Shown here piece after piece: positions 1-7,772 of a stretch of 61,722 nt of DNA. How positions within the stretch are numbered: position 1 is the first letter of the stretch; every line of letters starts with the position of its first letter. The stretch spans positions 1 to 61,722 of the forward strand of contig JADFDO010000013.1 of the NCBI GenBank assembly GCA_018262855.1. The letters run 5' to 3'. The DNA is from Methanolinea sp. (GTDB lineage: Archaea; Halobacteriota; Methanomicrobia; Methanomicrobiales; Methanospirillaceae). The notes beneath the pieces were generated by a model. It made no database searches, was not told the DNA's origin, and saw only the letters and a program-made list of their open reading frames with translations. Position numbers and translations under genes: made by a program.

Positions 1-194
1 TGTATACGAATGTGTCCTGGGAGCCGACGAGCTTTGCAGGTGCGATCAGCCATGACGGCATGACACTGACGATCGTCGAGAAGGGAGGGGGATACAGCTA
101 CGGCACACTTATCGCTCAGGATAAGATCGATCTCGTGTATGCCGATACTCGCGAACCATACGAAGTCGCGATTGATATGCTGAAGAAGGATTGA
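1..194 (+). CDS. C-terminal fragment of an unrecognised protein
   Basis: The reading frame is open from the first base of the window to a TGA at 192-194, so this is the 3' end of a gene that starts upstream. The visible 63 residues or so end in a Lys-Lys-Asp tail. They contain alternating hydrophobic and polar stretches and a Gly-Gly-Gly-Tyr turn, consistent with a small beta-rich domain. The codon at 12 is a GTG, but nothing supports it as the real start. I do not recognise the family. Confidence 0.6.
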   Translation, partial: YTNVSWEPTSFAGAISHDGMTLTIVEKGGGYSYGTLIAQDKIDLVYADTREPYEVAIDMLKKD

Positions 195-443
195 AGCACA
201 ATTTTTTTTATTTTTTCCTCGGATTATTTCCCAGGCATTTTTAGAACATATTAGAATCCCGGGAGCAATTACAGAAATTGAACGTGATCGGGCCAGTCAC
301 CTCGGTCATGTTCCAGTATTAATAAGGGATTTTGGACAATCTAGCCACCAAATATTTGTTCGATGGCGTGAATAATCGTGGTGTTTGATGTTGGTTTCCT
401 GATTCTTTTGTGAATTTCAAATGATATTTTGGTTCCAAAGGGC

Positions 444-451
444 TATATAAA
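444..451 (+). promoter_or_regulatory. TATA box of the candidate RNA gene
   Basis: TATATAAA, preceded by the purine-rich tract CCAAAGGG that could act as a BRE. It lies about 25 bases before the GC-rich block that begins near 470, the usual archaeal spacing to a transcription start. No protein-coding gene follows on this strand. Confidence 0.6.
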
Positions 452-467
452 TCGAATTTGAATCGCC

Positions 468-630
468 GATGCGCTCCATCTCATCTCGCCTACCAGAATC
501 ATTCAGCAATTACTGAAGAAATGGAGGTGACCGCAGGTCGCCCCGGGTCGAGGGCGGTAGCCCCGCGGTATTTTCGGGGACGGCGGGGTCAATCACATAT
601 AAGATGTGAGATCCGTGACAAGGATTTTTT
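468..630 (+). ncRNA. Candidate structured non-coding RNA
   Basis: A GC-rich block sits in an AT-rich intergenic region, between a TATA box (444-451) and T-runs at 625-630 and 637-642. Several paired elements can be read by eye. CTCCAT (474-479) pairs with ATGGAG (521-526), enclosing TTCAG/CTGAA (502-506/513-517). GTGACCGC (527-534) can pair with GCGG (583-586) plus TCAC (593-596) across a six-base bulge. Inside that lie CGCCC/GGGCG (539-543/552-556) and CCCCG/CGGGG (561-565/575-579). TCACAT/ATGTGA (593-598/604-609) is an alternative 3' hairpin, and ATCC/GGAT (611-614/622-625) followed by six T looks like a terminator. It does not resemble SRP RNA, RNase P RNA or a C/D box guide. An H/ACA-type or novel RNA is possible. 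Ends are approximate. Confidence 0.5.
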
Positions 631-811
631 ACTTTATTTTTTATCAGGGTTTTTCATCACTCGTCGTCCTAATTTTTGAGTTATGTTGGTGGTAATAATG
701 ATACTATACCTATGATAAAAAATGCTGGCAATTCTTCTTCGCCCTGTATTTACAATGAGGCATCCGGTCTATCTATTTTGTTGAGAATCAAAAAACGGAC
801 ATGGAAAAAAA

Positions 812-1180
812 TTAATGGAGTGCCAGCTCGATTCCGACCCTCAGGTCATCGTCCCCAAATGGTTTTAAGATGAACCCGTCAGGATAGGTTGTCTTTGCCC
901 GATCGATAATCTCACCCTGGGAATAGCCGGTGACAAAGACAACCGATGCCTTTGAGATCTTACGTATCCTTCTCGCAGTTTCAATACCGTCAAGGGTCCC
1001 GGGAAGCCCGATATCGAGGAGAACGAGTGAAGGTTCTTCGTTCTGGACGAGATCGAGGGCATCGGGTCCATTTGCGGCCTTCCCGCACACCTCGTACCCG
1101 AGTTTCTTCACGCGCCATTCAAGAAGGCTTGCAATAACATCATCATCTTCGACAATCAGGATCCGGGCGTTCGAAGTCAT
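812..1180 (-). CDS. Stand-alone response regulator receiver protein
   Basis: A 122-residue protein consisting of a single CheY-like receiver domain. The acidic cluster is E11-D12-D13, the phosphoacceptor is D56 in LVLLDIGLPG, the switch Thr is in the VVFVTG strand, and the conserved Lys is in FILKPFG. There is no output domain, so it probably relays phosphate within a phosphorelay or acts by protein contact. No kinase gene is adjacent; the nearest hybrid kinase is at 5222-7060. Its upstream region shares an AT-rich segment near 1190-1230 with the divergent gene at 1465. Confidence 0.93.
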   Translation of the reverse strand: MTSNARILIVEDDDVIASLLEWRVKKLGYEVCGKAANGPDALDLVQNEEPSLVLLDIGLPGTLDGIETARRIRKISKASVVFVTGYSQGEIIDRAKTTYPDGFILKPFGDDDLRVGIELALH

Positions 1181-1220
1181 GGTTTTTGTTTTTTATAATG
1201 ACTTATGCATCAAAAATCAC

Positions 1221-1464
1221 ATAAATAAGTTTGCAAAGCGGTATTCCTTAGCACATACGACTACCGAATATCAGGAACAATGCAGGATATCACCGATCCC
1301 GGTTTCTCTTCGGGAGCATACAAAAAGAGGACCATTGTCTAGAAACGTTCCCGGGATATTCCCGGAAGACCCGCATACGAAGGAAAAGTCCGGCATGTCT
1401 CCGAAGCACAGGTGATATTATCCCCTTTCGCACAATCTCTTCCTGAGTAATCAGGAGAAGACCC
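1221..1464 (+). promoter_or_regulatory. Long leader with Shine-Dalgarno-covering hairpin
   Basis: A TATA-like box (ATAAATAA, 1221-1228) implies a start near 1250 and a leader of about 215 bases before the ATG at 1465. The leader contains CCGGGA-TAT-TCCCGG within 1343-1361. Immediately before the gene is TCCTGA (1441-1446) paired with TCAGGA (1451-1456) across a four-base loop, and the right arm contains most of the Shine-Dalgarno AGGAG (1453-1457). This could limit translation unless opened. The TATA assignment and regulatory role are inference. Confidence 0.4.
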
Positions 1465-2160
1465 ATGAAGTATGAGATTCGGTACAAACCAGCCTATTCA
1501 CTGCTGGTGGTAACCCTAGACCCTGGAGAGAGTATTGTTGCAGAGTCGGGTTCGATGACCTACATGCAGCCTTCGATCGAAGTAAAGACCCAGAAGAGGG
1601 AGAAGAGCCTCTGGGGAACCCTTGGGATGGCCATCCTCGGAGGCCAGAGTTTCTTTGTGAACGAGTTCGTGGCAACAACGGGGAGCGGAGAGGCGGGATT
1701 TTCCGCAGCGCCGCTCGGCGATATCGAGACCCTGAAGGTGACTGGTGATCGGGGTTTCATCCTCCAGAAGGCAGCGTATATCGCCTCCCAGGGGTCAGTG
1801 CACCTTGACGTGAAGTGGGAGGGATTCACCAAAGGGCTGTTCGGCCAGGGCCTCTTCATGATCAAGGCGTCCGGCGAGGGGACAATCTTCATCAATACGT
1901 TTGGGGCGATTGACCATCATACCCTGGCACCCGGGGAACGGCTTCTCGTCGATAATTTCCACCTTGTCGCGTTCAGTGACACGTGCCAGTACAAGGTGAC
2001 CAAGTTCGGGGGGCTGAAAGAGACGATCCTTGGCGGCGAAGGATTTGTGACGGATATCCAGGGGCCGGGAGAGGTGTACGTCCAGACCAAGAATATCCGG
2101 GAGCTGGCAGATTGGATCTGGACCCTCATCGAACCGAGAATCCAGGCGCGTGCGAGGTAA
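1465..2160 (+). CDS. AIM24 / TIGR00266 family protein
   Basis: A 231-residue protein of the AIM24 (former DUF124) family, recognised from the opening segment with a SLLVVTLDPGESIVAESGSM-type strand pattern and the repeated Gly-rich beta strands that form the family's double-stranded beta helix. The middle part has the typical GEGTIFINTFGAIDHHTLAPG stretch cut by a short loop. No signal peptide or membrane segment is visible. The molecular role is unknown in archaea; homologues are named after a mitochondrial inner-membrane organisation factor. The ATG at 1465 follows AGGAG by seven bases. T8 at 2182-2189 is a likely terminator. Confidence 0.88.
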   Translation: MKYEIRYKPAYSLLVVTLDPGESIVAESGSMTYMQPSIEVKTQKREKSLWGTLGMAILGGQSFFVNEFVATTGSGEAGFSAAPLGDIETLKVTGDRGFILQKAAYIASQGSVHLDVKWEGFTKGLFGQGLFMIKASGEGTIFINTFGAIDHHTLAPGERLLVDNFHLVAFSDTCQYKVTKFGGLKETILGGEGFVTDIQGPGEVYVQTKNIRELADWIWTLIEPRIQARAR

Positions 2161-2181
2161 CCGGGGCATATTTCCTGCACG

Positions 2182-2189
2182 TTTTTTTT
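2182..2189 (+). terminator. Oligo-T terminator after AIM24-like gene
   Basis: A run of eight T begins 22 bases after the stop codon. Intrinsic archaeal termination typically needs only such a T-tract. No strong hairpin precedes it. Confidence 0.5.
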
Positions 2190-2286
2190 ATGATGGAGTC
2201 TTTGGGGTTACCTGGTCTCTTTCCATTACGGATACTCATGTTCCCGGTCAAATACCCTTTAAACAATTGAAGGAGAGACACCTACT

Positions 2287-2805
2287 ATGGAACATCAGGC
2301 TCCGGGTTCCCAACCCGTGAAAGCGCCATTGATCCGATCTCCTGGAAAACTTGTTGCCGCAGTGATTCTCTGCAACCTCGCGGGGATTCTCGGCTCCCTG
2401 GTGACAATCACCGGGGAAGGATCATGGTATTCGACTATCCTGAAACCCTCATTCAATCCCCCGGGATTTCTCTTCGGCCCGGTCTGGACGCTTCTGTATA
2501 TCCTGATGGGGATCTCGCTCTATCTCGTCTGGATGGAAGGTCCCGCAAGGAAGGAAGTCAGGCTTGCGCTTATCGCCTTTGCGATCCAGCTTGGCCTGAA
2601 CACGCTCTGGTCTTTCCTCTTCTTCGGGCTCCAGTCGCCGTTCCTTGGACTTGTCGAGATAGTGATCCTCTGGATCAGCATTGTCGCAACAGTGATACTC
2701 TTTTACCGGGTCAATCGTACTGCAGCAATCCTGCTCATCCCCTACCTGGCATGGGTCTCCTTTGCAACATTCCTCACCTATAATATCTGGATCCTGAACG
2801 GATAG
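2287..2805 (+). CDS. tspO: TspO/MBR family membrane protein
   Basis: A 172-residue protein with five predicted transmembrane helices, the normal TspO/peripheral benzodiazepine receptor fold. Characteristic residues are the PSFNPPGFLFGPVWTLLYIL stretch after the first helix and the Asn-Thr-Leu-Trp-Ser segment in the third helix. Family members bind porphyrins or tetrapyrroles and take part in stress signalling or porphyrin breakdown; the ligand here cannot be told. The N terminus carries about 20 extra residues before the first helix. It stands alone, with its own upstream region and a stem-loop after the gene. Confidence 0.9.
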   Translation: MEHQAPGSQPVKAPLIRSPGKLVAAVILCNLAGILGSLVTITGEGSWYSTILKPSFNPPGFLFGPVWTLLYILMGISLYLVWMEGPARKEVRLALIAFAIQLGLNTLWSFLFFGLQSPFLGLVEIVILWISIVATVILFYRVNRTAAILLIPYLAWVSFATFLTYNIWILNG

Positions 2806-2820
2806 CGCATATCACAAGAG

Positions 2821-2841
2821 GGTCCGGGACAAGCCCGGACC
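2821..2841. terminator. Hairpin between convergent genes
   Basis: A perfect 8-bp stem GGTCCGGG / CCCGGACC with a five-base loop lies 15 bases after the tspO stop, in the gap before the convergently transcribed gene at 2975. There is no long T-run next to it, so it may stabilise mRNA ends rather than terminate on its own. Confidence 0.5.
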
Positions 2842-2974
2842 AGGACATCACATTTATCCCGCCCGATGAGCATCAGGTATTCCAGGGATCAACAGTATCG
2901 GCAATACGGTATCTGAAGGGAAAAGAAAAGAGGAGATGGTCAGGGGAGTTTATACTGTCCCCTGCATTATTCTC

Positions 2975-3499
2975 TCAGAAAAACCGATCCGGGAATCTGC
3001 TGGTAATTCCCTGCAACCTGTCTGCATCCACTGACACGCGCTCAAATTTTGGAACGCTCTCCCACCACATGGTGGATCGTGCGTTCAGGTAATTCCTCTC
3101 CCCGCTTATAAGGGTGAGCGTAAAGGTATCCTCATTCCCCATGGTCGGCATCCACCCCTGCTTGTAGATGCCGGATATGGAGAGCATGCCGCTCACGGAC
3201 ACCGTATAGGTCCAGGTGCGTGTCCCTGCTGCACCAATAAGACCCGATCCAGAAGGTTCATACTCGTCGCTCTTGAGAATTAACCCCCTACTGGCATCCA
3301 TGAACCAGCGGAACCCGGTACTTGGATTTTCGACAAGGGAGAGTACGATCGTGTCTCCCGGGTTGACCTGTGCCATGGTTCCACTGTCTTTTTCGGTAAA
3401 GGTCAGGGTTGATGCGAGAACAGGGACTGCACATACTACGAGTGCAACGATACAGGATATCAGGAATATTCTCTTCAGGTTCATGGCTGGAAATTTCAC
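2975..3499 (-). CDS. Exported chagasin-like (I42) protease inhibitor
   Basis: A 174-residue protein with an N-terminal signal segment (FLISCIVALVVCAVPVLAS) followed by one domain of the I42/chagasin family. The hallmark NPSTGFRW motif follows the first strands, a second Gly-rich loop (GLIGAAGTRTWTY) follows it, and a third loop region precedes the C terminus. Family members inhibit papain-type cysteine proteases with these three loops. In an archaeon the target is unknown and may be an exogenous or surface protease. I chose the GTG at 3499 because GGAG lies five bases upstream; an ATG at 3484 is the alternative. About 35 C-terminal residues extend beyond the domain. Confidence 0.83.
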   Translation of the reverse strand: MKFPAMNLKRIFLISCIVALVVCAVPVLASTLTFTEKDSGTMAQVNPGDTIVLSLVENPSTGFRWFMDASRGLILKSDEYEPSGSGLIGAAGTRTWTYTVSVSGMLSISGIYKQGWMPTMGNEDTFTLTLISGERNYLNARSTMWWESVPKFERVSVDADRLQGITSRFPDRFF

Positions 3500-3598
3500 C
3501 AAATCTCCTTTTTTTTCCTGTGATATAATAGTATCACCGGGACCTCAGTGACTCGCAACGTGTTTCCCTTATACCATCCAGGACCTGTGGTTATCTAC

Positions 3599-4291
3599 TC
3601 ATGCCTTTTGAAAGAGGGGGATGATGATCTCAAAGATGAGGTTTGCGATGATGTAGAACACCGATGCAATCCCCATGGCATACACAAAATAAATGAGCGG
3701 GTAGTAGATCGCCGGGATACTTCGGATATTGACAAGCAGCAGGAATGCAAGAGAGAGGCAGAAGATGATCAGGGCATACACCATGGTCACGAGGACTATC
3801 CTCTTGATGGTGGTGTTCCTGCTTAATACGATGAGCACCGAAGAAAAACAGACAATGCCCAGGCAGAATCCCACAAATGAGAAGATGATCGTCAGGATCT
3901 GGGTGAATGTAATGGCCACCCATGCGGTCAGCGAGAGCATCAGTATGACAAGCGGAATAACCAGGAGGAGTCGTTTGAATGACTCCACACCGATAAAATA
4001 ATAAAATATCGGCCTATCCCTAGGTTCTGCGAATGCTGCCCAGAGGACTGCGAATAAACACAGGAACGCAAGGATCAGACAGGATGCGATTCCAATCTCC
4101 TGGAGGTTGAAGGGGATACCGAGCAGTTCAAAGAAGGTCTCTTCCTGCCGGAGTTCGAGGGACGTCAGGGTCAGGATGACGGAGAGCGATGCAAAGAGTG
4201 AAAGAAGGACGAACAAGTACCAGTGTGACCTGAGGAAGTTGTTCAGCTGAAATTCGCTTTCTCCTACCTCAATCACAGGGACAGGTACCAT
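3599..4291 (-). CDS. Unknown six-helix membrane protein
   Basis: A 230-residue integral membrane protein with about six hydrophobic helices, starting at HWYLFVLLSLFASL after a short soluble N terminus. The helices are spaced through the whole protein with short polar loops; the longest loop contains REEDRP-like charged residues between helices two and three. I do not recognise the family. It is monocistronic, facing the response regulator at 4450 divergently, and the gap between them contains a TTTAAATA box. No catalytic or transport motif is obvious. Confidence 0.75.
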   Translation of the reverse strand: MVPVPVIEVGESEFQLNNFLRSHWYLFVLLSLFASLSVILTLTSLELRQEETFFELLGIPFNLQEIGIASCLILAFLCLFAVLWAAFAEPRDRPIFYYFIGVESFKRLLLVIPLVILMLSLTAWVAITFTQILTIIFSFVGFCLGIVCFSSVLIVLSRNTTIKRIVLVTMVYALIIFCLSLAFLLLVNIRSIPAIYYPLIYFVYAMGIASVFYIIANLIFEIIIPLFQKA

Positions 4292-4449
4292 GAAATGGCT
4301 GAGTGTTGATGTAAAATCTCATATATCTTTCTTCCTGCGTTTTTCATCCCTGTCCAAAGGGTAGGAGCCAAGAGGACGCCACCGTCTTGTTTAAATAGTT
4401 ACCCGGTTATTTTCTCCATAGAGACATAATCCGATCCCCGGAGCGCTGC

Positions 4450-5208
4450 ATGATATCTATCCTCCTTGTTGATGATGAGGTCCAGTTCCTTGAAGTGACC
4501 CGCATGTTCATGGAGAGGGGAAGGGGCATCCAGGTGACCACGGCAACATCCGGAGACCAGGCACTTGAGATTCTCAAGACCAGGAAGTTCGACGCCATAA
4601 TCTCCGATTACGCGATGCCTGGCATGAATGGTATTGAATTCATGAAGCAGGTCAAGTCCCTGGGCGACGATACCCCCTTTATCATTTTTACCGGGAGAGG
4701 CAGGGAGGATGTCGTCATAGATGCCCTGAATTTCGGAGCGGATCTCTACCTCGAGAAGGGTCCCGATCCCCGTGCCCAGTTCACCGACATGATGCAGAAG
4801 ATCAGGAGCATGGTCTCGCTTCGGGCAGATATCAGGGGGAAGACCGAGATGGTGGGGATTCTCACATCCATCATGAAAAAGTTCCCCGGGATGTTCTTCC
4901 GGATGGTTCCCGGCGATAAGGATTCTTTCATGTTCGCAAGTCCGGGAGCTGAGATCATTACAGGATACTCGCCGGGCGATCTCGTGGAGGGGAGAGTCGA
5001 CTTTCATGCACTGATCCTCCCGGAAGACCTGCCGCGTGTTCGAGAGGCACGCGATACCGCACTTGCATCCAGGGACTCGTACCAGGTCAGCTACCGGGTG
5101 CTTACACGATCAGGATCAAAGAAGAAAGTCAGTGAAACCGGGTACTTCATCCAGGGTATGAGAGGACCTGCACTCGAAGGTTACATCCTGGATATCGACA
5201 GTATTTAA
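4450..5208 (+). CDS. Response regulator with PAS output domain
   Basis: A 252-residue protein. Residues 1-118 are a receiver domain with acidic residues D8/D9, phosphoacceptor D53 (IISDYAMPGMNG), T81 and K103. After a linker, residues of about 140-250 form a PAS domain (start FFRMVPGDKDSFMFASPGAE, later the GYSPGDLVEG and FHALILPEDLPRV features). There is no kinase or DNA-binding domain, so the PAS unit probably mediates sensing or protein contact. It converges on the hybrid kinase at 5222-7060, whose receiver domain is very similar (same IIFTGRGREDVV/IIFTGKGREEIV pattern), suggesting recent common ancestry. A TATA-like TTTAAATAG lies near 4390. Confidence 0.9.
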   Translation: MISILLVDDEVQFLEVTRMFMERGRGIQVTTATSGDQALEILKTRKFDAIISDYAMPGMNGIEFMKQVKSLGDDTPFIIFTGRGREDVVIDALNFGADLYLEKGPDPRAQFTDMMQKIRSMVSLRADIRGKTEMVGILTSIMKKFPGMFFRMVPGDKDSFMFASPGAEIITGYSPGDLVEGRVDFHALILPEDLPRVREARDTALASRDSYQVSYRVLTRSGSKKKVSETGYFIQGMRGPALEGYILDIDSI

Positions 5209-5221
5209 TTGTTTTTCACCA

Positions 5222-7060
5222 TCACGATGCACTTCGGGATTCTTCCTCTTTCTGGGGTTCTTTGTGGATATTCCGGAAACACCCGTGGGGAACCCGGATC
5301 TCGAACCTTGCTCCTTTCCCATAGGTCCCGGTCTCCTTGATGGTCATGCCCGTGATCGCCAGGATCTCCCGGGAAAGGAAGAGCCCGAACCCGGTGTTCT
5401 TGCCATACCCTCTCTTGAAGATATCATCCTTCTCCCTGGCGGGAACCCCCTGCCCATTGTCCTCGTATACGATCTTCATACCTGCTTCGTCCTGGAACGA
5501 GGTCATCCAGATTGACGTGATGCCACCCCCGTGCCTGAGTGAGTTGTCGACGAGGTTGTGGATCACGTTCTCGAAGAGTGGATCGGCATAGACCTCAAGG
5601 TTCACGATATCACTGCTCACCTCAACATCATGGAGGGCTGCGGATTCAGACTCCCTCGAGATGATCTGCTCCATACCCTGCCATGCGGGAGCTTCAATGC
5701 CGATATCCTGGTAGATCTTGGTAAACTCAATCTGTCGCTTGATTGCCTGTGCAAGGATCTCGACCTTCGAGAGGGTCTCTTTCTGGGTATCGTCCTTCGG
5801 ATCTTCCTTGAGAAGCTCGATGTACAGGAGAAGTGCCGTGACCGTGTTAAGAATATCATGGCGCGTGATGATGTTGAGCAGCGTGAGCTTTGCGTTCATC
5901 CTGCGGAGGGATTCTTCAGCTGACTGCCGGTCCGTGACATCGTGCGCTGATCCAAGGACCAGTGACTGTCCTCCAATCCTGACAGGGTGGTTCCTGATCT
6001 CGACAACGACCTGGCTCCCATCCTTCCGGTTGATGGTAAATTCTTCGGGTCCGGTCGGGGTCCCCTCAACATGACGCGCAAGAAGGGATATGGCTTTTGG
6101 CACACCATCCGGTGAAAGAAGTCCCGTTTCCAGGAAATTCTTGCCTAAAAGATCTTTCCTGGAATACCCTACCAGGAGCTCCGCTGCCCGGTTTCCGTCA
6201 ATAAAGGTGCCCTTGAGATCAGTAATGTAATATGCATAGGGAGCATATTCGAAGAGAATCTTAAGCCGCTCTTCGGATGCGGTCTTCTGCTCCTCTATCA
6301 TCTCACGGTCTGTGATATCCTGTCCGATGCATGAGATCCCCGTGACATTGCCCTCAAAATCCCGGAGCAGGGTGTTATTGAGATCGATCCTCCGGTTATT
6401 CCCGTCCCTTGTCTGGATGGTGCAGGTGAAATAGAGGGCGTTTAGGTCTCCCTCCATCGCAGAAAGGAAAAATTGTTCCACCTTGTGCCTGTCCTGAGCG
6501 GGAATAAATTTTTCTATCCATTTTGCACCTATCAGTTCGTCATGTTCGTACCCGGCAAAGGCAAGCAGAAAGGTATTACAGAACGTGGTGATCAGGGATC
6601 TGTCTAGCTGGAACGCGATGAGACGGGCATTTTCCAGGGATTCCCTAAATCTTCTCTCGCTCTCCCGGAGTTCCAGCCGGGTCTCGTGCCTCCGGACCGC
6701 TTCCCGTATCATGTAGAGTAATTCGAGGAAGTTGAGCCGCGGATCGCCTCTCTTCTGGAGATAATAATCTGCCCCGTAGTTGAGGGCCTTGATCACGATC
6801 TCCTCCCTGCCTTTCCCGGTGAATATGATCGTGGGAGTATCGTTTCCCTGGTTCTTGATGGTCTTGAGGAAATCGATCCCGCTCATCCCAGGAAGATCAT
6901 AATCGAGGACGATTGCATCGTAGCGGGATCTCCTGAGAAGCTCGATGGCTTCCTGGCAGGACATGCAGGTATCTATCTGCATCTCCTCTTCCCGTTCGAG
7001 GAAGCGGCGGATGAGATCGAGAAGAGCCGGATCGTCATCAACCAGCAGGATATGCATCAT
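5222..7060 (-). CDS. Hybrid receiver-PAS-histidine kinase
   Basis: A 612-residue soluble protein. It has an N-terminal receiver (D8/D9, phosphoacceptor D53, K103), then PAS modules covering about 140-385 (features such as DRSLITTFCNTFLLAFAGYE and KNFLETGLLSPDG), then a kinase core. H401 lies in the TRHDILN phospho-acceptor box. The N box is HNLVDNSLRH (501-510), the G1 box DNGQGVP (534-540), and the G2 box GYGKNTGFGLFLSR (about 551). No transmembrane segment is present, so it senses a cytoplasmic signal. The receiver-first layout is common in methanogens and suggests input from another kinase. A perfect inverted repeat lies just upstream (7089-7110). The start may be the second ATG (7057). 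Confidence 0.92.
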   Translation of the reverse strand: MMHILLVDDDPALLDLIRRFLEREEEMQIDTCMSCQEAIELLRRSRYDAIVLDYDLPGMSGIDFLKTIKNQGNDTPTIIFTGKGREEIVIKALNYGADYYLQKRGDPRLNFLELLYMIREAVRRHETRLELRESERRFRESLENARLIAFQLDRSLITTFCNTFLLAFAGYEHDELIGAKWIEKFIPAQDRHKVEQFFLSAMEGDLNALYFTCTIQTRDGNNRRIDLNNTLLRDFEGNVTGISCIGQDITDREMIEEQKTASEERLKILFEYAPYAYYITDLKGTFIDGNRAAELLVGYSRKDLLGKNFLETGLLSPDGVPKAISLLARHVEGTPTGPEEFTINRKDGSQVVVEIRNHPVRIGGQSLVLGSAHDVTDRQSAEESLRRMNAKLTLLNIITRHDILNTVTALLLYIELLKEDPKDDTQKETLSKVEILAQAIKRQIEFTKIYQDIGIEAPAWQGMEQIISRESESAALHDVEVSSDIVNLEVYADPLFENVIHNLVDNSLRHGGGITSIWMTSFQDEAGMKIVYEDNGQGVPAREKDDIFKRGYGKNTGFGLFLSREILAITGMTIKETGTYGKGARFEIRVPHGCFRNIHKEPQKEEESRSAS

Positions 7061-7088
7061 CTGATATACCCCAGGACCGGGCCTTGAC

Positions 7089-7110
7089 CTTGACTGGCGG
7101 ACCAGTCAAG
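7089..7110. repeat. Perfect 9-bp inverted repeat before kinase gene
   Basis: CTTGACTGG (7089-7097), CGGA, CCAGTCAAG (7102-7110). It ends 29 bases upstream of the hybrid kinase start. It can serve as a dimeric regulator's operator or as a hairpin in the 5' leader. Confidence 0.6.
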
Positions 7111-7190
7111 AATGGATTGATAGACATGGAACTTGGTTGATTTTTATCTTTCTGTTCTGTTGGATCGCTGGAAAATGGTGAAAAGAGGTA

Positions 7191-7565
7191 TCAATTTTTC
7201 AGGATGCTGAGAGGACAATGGCGCTTCACCGAGGGTTGCGTATCTGCAAGGTACTCACGGATGATGATTGCATTCCTGTTCCCGGAACATAATGCCTGCA
7301 GATCCCTGCACGATACAATATAGAGACGGTCTTGAATAAGCGCTGTCAGATCCTTCTTTTTCCTTGCAAGCACGGGAGAGAACCACGCTATTCCTTCCTG
7401 GTCTCCTTCGTCATTGAGTATTGCAGCGTTCCGGTCGGAGTCGAGCACCCCCAGATCTTCGGGAGGTACGTAAAACGTTCGGTCCCCAAGGACGAGGGCA
7501 ATGCCATTTCCTGAACGACGGGCTGTGCCAGCTCTTATATAGACGGATACCGGTGCCTGCCTCAT
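7191..7565 (-). CDS. Unknown conserved-looking 124-residue protein
   Basis: A 124-residue soluble, mixed alpha/beta protein with no signal peptide or membrane helix. Arg, Asp and hydrophobic residues alternate in a way typical of a folded domain (strands such as GIALVLGDRTFYVPPEDL and RLYIVSCRDLQAL). Codon use matches neighbouring genes. I do not recognise a family. It lies between the hybrid kinase and a 500-base intergenic region rich in inverted repeats, one of which is in its leader (7606-7620). An adapter or sensory role is conceivable but unsupported. Confidence 0.65.
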   Translation of the reverse strand: MRQAPVSVYIRAGTARRSGNGIALVLGDRTFYVPPEDLGVLDSDRNAAILNDEGDQEGIAWFSPVLARKKKDLTALIQDRLYIVSCRDLQALCSGNRNAIIIREYLADTQPSVKRHCPLSILKN

Positions 7566-7605
7566 GATGTCACCTATTTCATGTTGGTTTCAACCCATGT
7601 AAACC

Positions 7606-7620
7606 TGGCGTCTGACGCCA
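7606..7620. promoter_or_regulatory. Palindrome in leader of the 7565 gene
   Basis: TGGCGTC-T-GACGCCA, two perfect 7-bp arms around one base, about 41-55 bases upstream of the start codon. It shares GTCAGAC with the larger palindrome at 7753-7772, which suggests the same DNA-binding protein (inference). Confidence 0.4.
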
Positions 7621-7752
7621 TAATAGGCTCCGATTTGAGATTTGAACAGAAATATTAGAGATTTAAAAACAATGCAATGCCCCTGAATCTCTGATTTACG
7701 TAACCATGAGAGCCTGTTGGCATATCCATGCCGTTTTCTGCCCGCCCAATAG

Positions 7753-7772
7753 TGTCAGACGTTAGTCTGACA
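7753..7772. promoter_or_regulatory. Palindrome TGTCAGAC-N4-GTCTGACA
   Basis: Two perfect 8-bp arms with a GTTA spacer. The size and symmetry fit a dimeric helix-turn-helix regulator site. It shares the GTCAGAC core with 7606-7620. It is not next to an obvious start codon. Confidence 0.4.

Noticed and set aside
458-679. Open reading frame of 73 codons over the candidate RNA
   Set aside because: The product is rich in Arg and Pro without any domain pattern, the frame starts at the TATA-to-start spacer, and the strong stems better explain the composition.
1378-1392. GAAGGAAAAGTCCGG resembles the RNase P RNA core GAGGAAAGTCC
   Set aside because: It lies only about 70 bases before a start codon, an extra A breaks the motif, and none of the other RNase P conserved regions can be placed.
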